DNA of 64,000 nt from Tetzosporium hominis. GTDB lineage: Bacteria > Bacillota > Bacilli > Bacillales_A > Planococcaceae. Below the pieces are notes generated by a model. That model was not told where the DNA came from, ran no database searches, and worked only from the letters and a program-made list of their open reading frames with translations. Where the stretch lies: NCBI RefSeq assembly GCF_002265435.1, contig NZ_NOKQ01000348.1, positions 1-64,000 of the forward strand, read 5' to 3'. This document shows positions 59,957 through 64,000 of this stretch, piece by piece (position 1 is the stretch's first letter; each line of letters starts with the position of its first letter). The translations under genes and the position numbers were made by a program.

Positions 59957-60724
59957 TTACAGGATATTTAATAGCTCAGAAAGGCGATGAATCGTGTATG
60001 TGGGGTGAACATCACCGGGAGCAACTGTTCCGTGGTGATTGATCCAAACGCTATCGATTTTAAGAGCGTTGGCTCCTCGAATGTCCGTCTGCAAATTATC
60101 CCCGATCATCATGGCTTGAGCTGGTGTACAATCTAGTTTTTTCAAGATTTCTATGAAAGGTGCTGTGTCAGGTTTCCCGACTCCAACTTCTCCTGAAATC
60201 ACGATGGCGTCTACATAAGTTGCCAGCTCAGGAGTGAGGCCTAGTTTCGTATTCTGGAGACTAGGCGCACCATTTGTGAGCAATCCGATTTTATAGTCTT
60301 TTGCCACTTCTTTTAAGACGTCAAATGTCTCTTCGTAGACGAAGGGATGGTTTTTTCTGATGGTTCTAAATTGGCTTGATAAGGTAAAGGCCAACTGTTC
60401 ATCGGTAAGTCCAATTTTGAATAAAGCGTTTTGCCAGGCTTTTTCCTGGTACTCCGCTATCTCCTGCTCCATGGCAGGAAAGTCGAATGTTCCGTCATCG
60501 AACGTGCCCCAGAGACCTTCAAATGGGTTGATGCCAATTTGTTGAGTGAACGCATAGAAAGAATAGCTTTTATAAAGTTTCGGAGCTTCTTCTCGTATGG
60601 CGTTATAGAGGGCTTCGGAATGATCCTTTCCAACGGCTTCACATGTTAAATGTAGTGCGGTCTCGACACTCTTCGCATCCCAAAGAAGCGTGTCGTCTAA
60701 ATCAAATATAAGGGCTTTTTTCAC
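59957..60724 (-). CDS. HAD-family hydrolase, possible phosphoserine phosphatase
   Basis: 255 residues, haloacid dehalogenase superfamily. Motif I is FDLDDTLLW (nucleophile Asp8, acid Asp10), motif II LLTNGAP, motif III lysine in GVGKPDTAPF, motif IV MIGDNLQTDIRG. A helical cap lies between motifs I and II (about 16-120), as in YjjG/YsaA-type enzymes. It is convergent with serA with only one base between stops. Since no other phosphatase is nearby and HAD proteins of this type (Bacillus YsaA) act as phosphoserine phosphatases, it may complete serine synthesis; unproven. Confidence 0.85.
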   Translation of the reverse strand: MKKALIFDLDDTLLWDAKSVETALHLTCEAVGKDHSEALYNAIREEAPKLYKSYSFYAFTQQIGINPFEGLWGTFDDGTFDFPAMEQEIAEYQEKAWQNALFKIGLTDEQLAFTLSSQFRTIRKNHPFVYEETFDVLKEVAKDYKIGLLTNGAPSLQNTKLGLTPELATYVDAIVISGEVGVGKPDTAPFIEILKKLDCTPAQAMMIGDNLQTDIRGANALKIDSVWINHHGTVAPGDVHPTYTIHRLSELLNIL

Positions 60725-60812
60725 ATTCCCACCAACCTTTTTGGATTTGTGTTTATTTTACAGGAAAGAGTGGTAAAGAAAAGAGCATTTATTTTTAAAG
60801 GAGTGTTCCATC

Positions 60813-60974
60813 GTGAACCACATCAAGAAAAACTCTATGACCGAGCTGCGTCGTGATGAATTGTTACAACGATTAATCGACCAAGGGATCTATAAAGTAG
60901 ACGGCCGCCAACTATTTGAATTGTCCTTTTATGAACTTGTTAAAATTTATACTACGACTCAAGAAACTGCTTAG
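60813..60974 (+). CDS. FbpA-like small basic protein
   Basis: A 53-codon gene starting at GTG 60813, about 8 bp behind AAAGGAG. The product has the pattern DELLQRLIDQGIYKVDGRQL then FELSFYELVKIY, which matches the small Fur-regulated basic protein FbpA family (a helix, G-Y-K-x-x-x-R-Q-L, E-L-x-x-x-E-L). In B. subtilis these proteins act in the iron-sparing response. I see no convincing Fur box upstream, so regulation here is open. An intrinsic terminator follows 6 bp after the stop. Confidence 0.75.
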   Translation: MNHIKKNSMTELRRDELLQRLIDQGIYKVDGRQLFELSFYELVKIYTTTQETA

Positions 60975-60980
60975 ACACAA

Positions 60981-61007
60981 AGTCCTCTGCTAAGAGGGCT
61001 TTTTTTG
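60981..61007 (+). terminator. Terminator after the FbpA-like gene
   Basis: Eight-base-pair stem AGTCCTCT / AGAGGGCT (one wobble) with a GCTA loop and seven T. Confidence 0.9.
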
Positions 61008-61051
61008 TTGCCTCGTGGTAAACTATAGGGAAGAAAAGATGAGGTGTAAGT

Positions 61052-62206
61052 ATGACAATTCAACAATTAGATGCCGTTTGGCAAGAAAAATGGACAAAAG
61101 AAAATTTTCAAAGTGAAATGCCAATACAGACTAAGATGATTCCCCTGTTTTTAGACGGTGCAGACATCGTAGCTGAATCTCCGACAGGTACAGGGAAAAC
61201 ATTAGCTTACGTGTTGCCGTTACTGCAATTAGTAGACGGGAAGAAGCCGCATACGCAAGCAGTCATTATGGTACCGTCACAAGAGCTTGGTATTCAAATC
61301 ATTGAAGTACTTCGCAAGTGGACCGCGGGTACTGCGATTTCTACAGCGCAACTAATTGGTGGCGCCAATATGCAACGTCAAGTAGACAAACTGAAAAAGA
61401 AACCGACTATTGTAGTGGGAACACCAGGTCGCTTGAACGAGCTAGTCAAAAACCGCAAGCTGAAAATGCATGAGGTTCGTCATATCGTGTTAGACGAAGC
61501 GGATCAACTACTAAGTAGAGAACACAGAAGCACAGTGCGTTCCATCATGGATGCCGCTGTAGAAAAACAATTGGTCATTCTTTCTGCAACGATTACAGAA
61601 GAGATTGAACTTGTGGCAGAACGCGTGATGAAGGAACCGCATACGATTAAAGTCGAAGCGGAAGAGTTGCCATCTGTAGGAAACGTCGAGCACGTCTATA
61701 TGGAGGTGGATCGTCGCGATAAAACGGATATGCTCCGACGCATCAGCCACCTCCCAGGAATGAAGGGGCTGGCATTCATCAATAGTTTAGATCAGTTAAT
61801 GATGAAAGAAGAGAAACTATTATTCCGTGATGCGCCAATCGCCGCTCTACATGGTGCTATGAAAAAAGAAGATCGCAAACGGGCATTAGATGACTTGAAA
61901 AAAGGCAATGTGAAACTATTGATCACTACAGATGTAGCTGCTCGTGGGCTTGATATTCAAGATGTTACTCATGTCATTCATGTAGATGTCCCTCAAACGG
62001 AAGAACATTACCTACACCGTTCTGGCCGAACTGGTCGCGCAGGGAGAGATGGAATGGTTGTCTCTTTCTTAGAATTTAAAGATGAAAAAGCATTTAAAAA
62101 GCTCACTTCTGGATTGTCAGTCAAACCTTCAGAGGTAACTTGGAGTCAAGGAGATTTCGTTCCTGCCAAACGCAAGACTGTAGAGAAAGGAACTAAACGC
62201 AAATGA
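61052..62206 (+). CDS. DEAD-box RNA helicase (YfmL-like)
   Basis: 384 residues, a minimal two-domain DEAD-box helicase without long extension. Motif I is ESPTGTGKT, Ia VPSQELG, Ib TPGRL, II LDEAD, III LSAT, V TTDVAARGLD, VI HRSGRTGRAG. The Q-motif region (MPIQTKMIP) is present. Length and sequence suit YfmL, which in B. subtilis assists large-ribosomal-subunit assembly in the cold. It overlaps the next gene by 4 bp. Confidence 0.93.
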   Translation: MTIQQLDAVWQEKWTKENFQSEMPIQTKMIPLFLDGADIVAESPTGTGKTLAYVLPLLQLVDGKKPHTQAVIMVPSQELGIQIIEVLRKWTAGTAISTAQLIGGANMQRQVDKLKKKPTIVVGTPGRLNELVKNRKLKMHEVRHIVLDEADQLLSREHRSTVRSIMDAAVEKQLVILSATITEEIELVAERVMKEPHTIKVEAEELPSVGNVEHVYMEVDRRDKTDMLRRISHLPGMKGLAFINSLDQLMMKEEKLLFRDAPIAALHGAMKKEDRKRALDDLKKGNVKLLITTDVAARGLDIQDVTHVIHVDVPQTEEHYLHRSGRTGRAGRDGMVVSFLEFKDEKAFKKLTSGLSVKPSEVTWSQGDFVPAKRKTVEKGTKRK

Positions 62207-63429
62207 CATTTCAAGAAAAATTGACCGAGTATGCGGATCTTGTCGTTCAAGTCGGATTGAATATCCAACCGAATCAATACTTACAAATTCAGACGACTAC
62301 TGATGCACTTGAGTTTGCTCGACTTGTTGTAAGGCAAGCCTACCAAGCTGGGGCGGGGCATGTAGACGTTCAATTGAACGATAATGATATGACACGTGCA
62401 TTTTATGATTTAGCACCAGACGCGTCGTTTGATGATGTTCCGAATTGGATTGCAGCACAACGGGATGAAATCATCGACCGTAAAGGAGCGCTTCTGTGGA
62501 TTGATGCAGAAGATCCTGATCTTTTAGAAGGGGTACTTCCAACTAAGATTAGCCGTTTCCAAAAAGCGTCTTCTGAAAAACTAAAACGTTACAGAAAAGC
62601 AGTCATGAATGATGACATCACATGGAGCATCGCTGCTGTCCCTTCTAAAAAGTGGGCACAAAAAGTGTATCCTGAGATGACAGAAGAGCAGGCAGTAGAG
62701 GCTCTTTGGAATAAAATTTTTGAAGTTGTCCGCATTGGTTCAGGAAATGCAGTCGATTTGTGGAAAGCGCATATTCATCAGTTGAACGAACGCGCTGCGT
62801 ATCTCAACAGTCGCAACTATGAAGCCCTTCATTACACGGCTGAAGGGACAGATTTGGTCGTCGGATTGCCTAAGGACCATATTTGGATGAGTGGAAGCAG
62901 TGTCAACAGTTCGGGAACCCCGTTTATTGCAAACATGCCGACTGAAGAAGTCTATACGCTACCCGATCGAACACGTGTAGATGGAACGGTCCGTAACTCC
63001 AAACCGTTTATCTACCAAGGCAACCGAATCGACGGCTTTACTTTAACTTTTAAAGAAGGACGAGTCATCAAAGCAGTCGCTACTCAAGGACAAGAATTGC
63101 TTGATGAACTGCTTGCCACTGATGAAAATGCTAGTTACTTAGGCGAAGTCGCTTTAGTACCTTTTGATTCTCCGATATCCAACAGCAATACAATTTTCTT
63201 TAATACATTATTTGATGAGAATGCTTCCAACCACTTTGCATTTGGTGAAGCGTATCCTACTACTATTCAAGGTGGAAAAGGATTGTCAGAAGATGAGTTG
63301 TTGGCAAAAGGAGCAAACGTCTCTATCGTCCATGAAGACTTCATGGTAGGGACATCCGATATGTCGATTGATGGAATTCGCAAAGATGGAACAAGAGAAG
63401 CCATTTTCCGTAATGGGAACTGGGCTTAA
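62203..63429 (+). CDS. M29 family aminopeptidase (AmpS/PepS)
   Basis: 408 residues, the usual size of thermophilic-type metallo-aminopeptidases of family M29. The N terminus FQEKLTEYADLVVQVGLNIQPNQYLQIQT, and the metal-site segments TEEVYTLPD, YLGEVALVP, FNTLFDENASNHFAFGEAYP and VHEDFMVGTSDMSIDG are characteristic. It removes N-terminal residues from peptides in the cytoplasm. Coupled to the helicase by an ATGA overlap. Confidence 0.95.
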   Translation: MTFQEKLTEYADLVVQVGLNIQPNQYLQIQTTTDALEFARLVVRQAYQAGAGHVDVQLNDNDMTRAFYDLAPDASFDDVPNWIAAQRDEIIDRKGALLWIDAEDPDLLEGVLPTKISRFQKASSEKLKRYRKAVMNDDITWSIAAVPSKKWAQKVYPEMTEEQAVEALWNKIFEVVRIGSGNAVDLWKAHIHQLNERAAYLNSRNYEALHYTAEGTDLVVGLPKDHIWMSGSSVNSSGTPFIANMPTEEVYTLPDRTRVDGTVRNSKPFIYQGNRIDGFTLTFKEGRVIKAVATQGQELLDELLATDENASYLGEVALVPFDSPISNSNTIFFNTLFDENASNHFAFGEAYPTTIQGGKGLSEDELLAKGANVSIVHEDFMVGTSDMSIDGIRKDGTREAIFRNGNWA

Positions 63430-63449
63430 TACGAGAGGAGGGACGGGCT

Positions 63450-64000
63450 ATGAGTAAATGGATAGTGACGCTACTCATTTTGTTTGCGCTCTCTAGTGTA
63501 TTTCCCGCCTCAGCTGCAGCTCGGCAAGTCTATGTAGCCCTAGGAGATTCACTGGCTGCTGGTCAAACGCCTTACCGAGAAATTGACCAGGGGTATACAG
63601 ATCTGGTAGCGGGAGAACTTGCAAGATCCGGGCAACTTGCTCTGTTCTCAAAAGAGTTGGCATTTCCAGGATTCACAGCGGAACAAGTGTTGAACTCCAT
63701 CGAAACCGAAGAAGCACAAAATCTAGTCAGCCAAGCCAGTTTAATTACGGTTTCTGCTGGTGCTAACGACTTATTGCGGATTGTGAACGCGAATCCAGAG
63801 CAAGGTACACTTGCGTTTCAACAAGTACAAGTGGATTTCGCGCTCAATCAGGCCCGAATTTCTGTGGAAACATTGTTAAAGAAGTTAGAAGAGCTTGCTC
63901 CTCAAGCAAATGTTTTAGTCGTAGGCTATTACTTTGCTTACCCACATGTAGCGGATTTTCAAAAAGAGGGGACTTCCAAACAACTAGACCGCTTAAACCA
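63450..64000 (+). CDS. Secreted SGNH/GDSL esterase, 5' part
   Basis: 183 codons to the window edge with no stop, so the gene is cut. A signal peptide (MSKWIVTLLILFALSSVFPASAAA, shown in two parts: hydrophobic core then AxA-type site) precedes the block I motif VALGDSLAAG with the nucleophilic Ser. Block III is SAGANDLLRI (GxND). This marks an extracellular SGNH hydrolase (lipase or esterase). ATG behind GAGGAGGG, 20 bp after the aminopeptidase. Confidence 0.9.
   Translation, partial: MSKWIVTLLILFALSSVFPASAAARQVYVALGDSLAAGQTPYREIDQGYTDLVAGELARSGQLALFSKELAFPGFTAEQVLNSIETEEAQNLVSQASLITVSAGANDLLRIVNANPEQGTLAFQQVQVDFALNQARISVETLLKKLEELAPQANVLVVGYYFAYPHVADFQKEGTSKQLDRLN

Overview
This 64 kb window is a low-to-mid GC Firmicute chromosome segment, most likely from a Planococcaceae-type member of the Bacillales. 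The evidence is the Bacillus-like order purEKBCSQLFMNHD - yerA - yerB - yerC - pcrB - pcrA - ligA - camS - gatCAB - dagK, strong AGGAGG ribosome binding sites, a T-box, purine and preQ1-I riboswitches, and Gram-positive lipoproteins. The genus is inference. It is almost entirely core chromosome; I see no prophage, insertion sequence, CRISPR array or tRNA gene.

Layout. 1-123: the 3' end of a 5S rRNA gene and its terminator, closing an rRNA operon. 124-1037: a gene-free stretch with two families of degenerate direct repeats. 1038-7081: an oligopeptide ABC transporter, with the binding lipoprotein divergent from two permeases and two ATPases. 7109-20294: a NETI-motif protein, then the complete twelve-gene purine operon behind two PurR boxes, a sigma-A promoter and a guanine-type riboswitch with its attenuator; many cistrons overlap by 4 bp. 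20323-33013: yerA, yerB and yerC, the pcrB-pcrA-ligA-camS run, and the gatCAB amidotransferase. 33026-39745: a thioredoxin-fold protein, a diacylglycerol kinase-family protein, a cytochrome bd-type oxidase (two large subunits plus a 35-residue CydS-like peptide), an rRNA methyltransferase and a tRNA dihydrouridine synthase.

39746-50616: accessory and stress functions. These are SelO, a short-chain dehydrogenase, a TPR-GGDEF diguanylate cyclase, a nitric oxide synthase oxygenase, a phospholipase D-like membrane protein, a preQ1-controlled QueT transporter, and a persulfide-detoxification operon (CstB-like dioxygenase, glutaredoxin, CstR-like repressor, rhodanese) with an operator between its -35 and -10 elements. 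50614-64000: dapF, a zinc metallopeptidase, an amino-acid oxidase-like flavoprotein and a small unknown partner, a YbjQ-family protein, a YihY-family membrane protein, and aspartate kinase. Divergent from aspartate kinase is a T-box-controlled serine operon (class V aminotransferase plus serA) with a convergent HAD phosphatase. The window ends with a tiny FbpA-like protein, a DEAD-box helicase, an M29 aminopeptidase and a truncated GDSL esterase.

The window is mostly well-understood biology. The less expected items are the CydS-like micro-gene, the repeat families in the intergenic DNA, a strong unexplained hairpin in the pcrB leader, a perfect 12-bp inverted repeat at the oppA transcription start, and a serine pathway that appears to use a class V aminotransferase in the SerC position.
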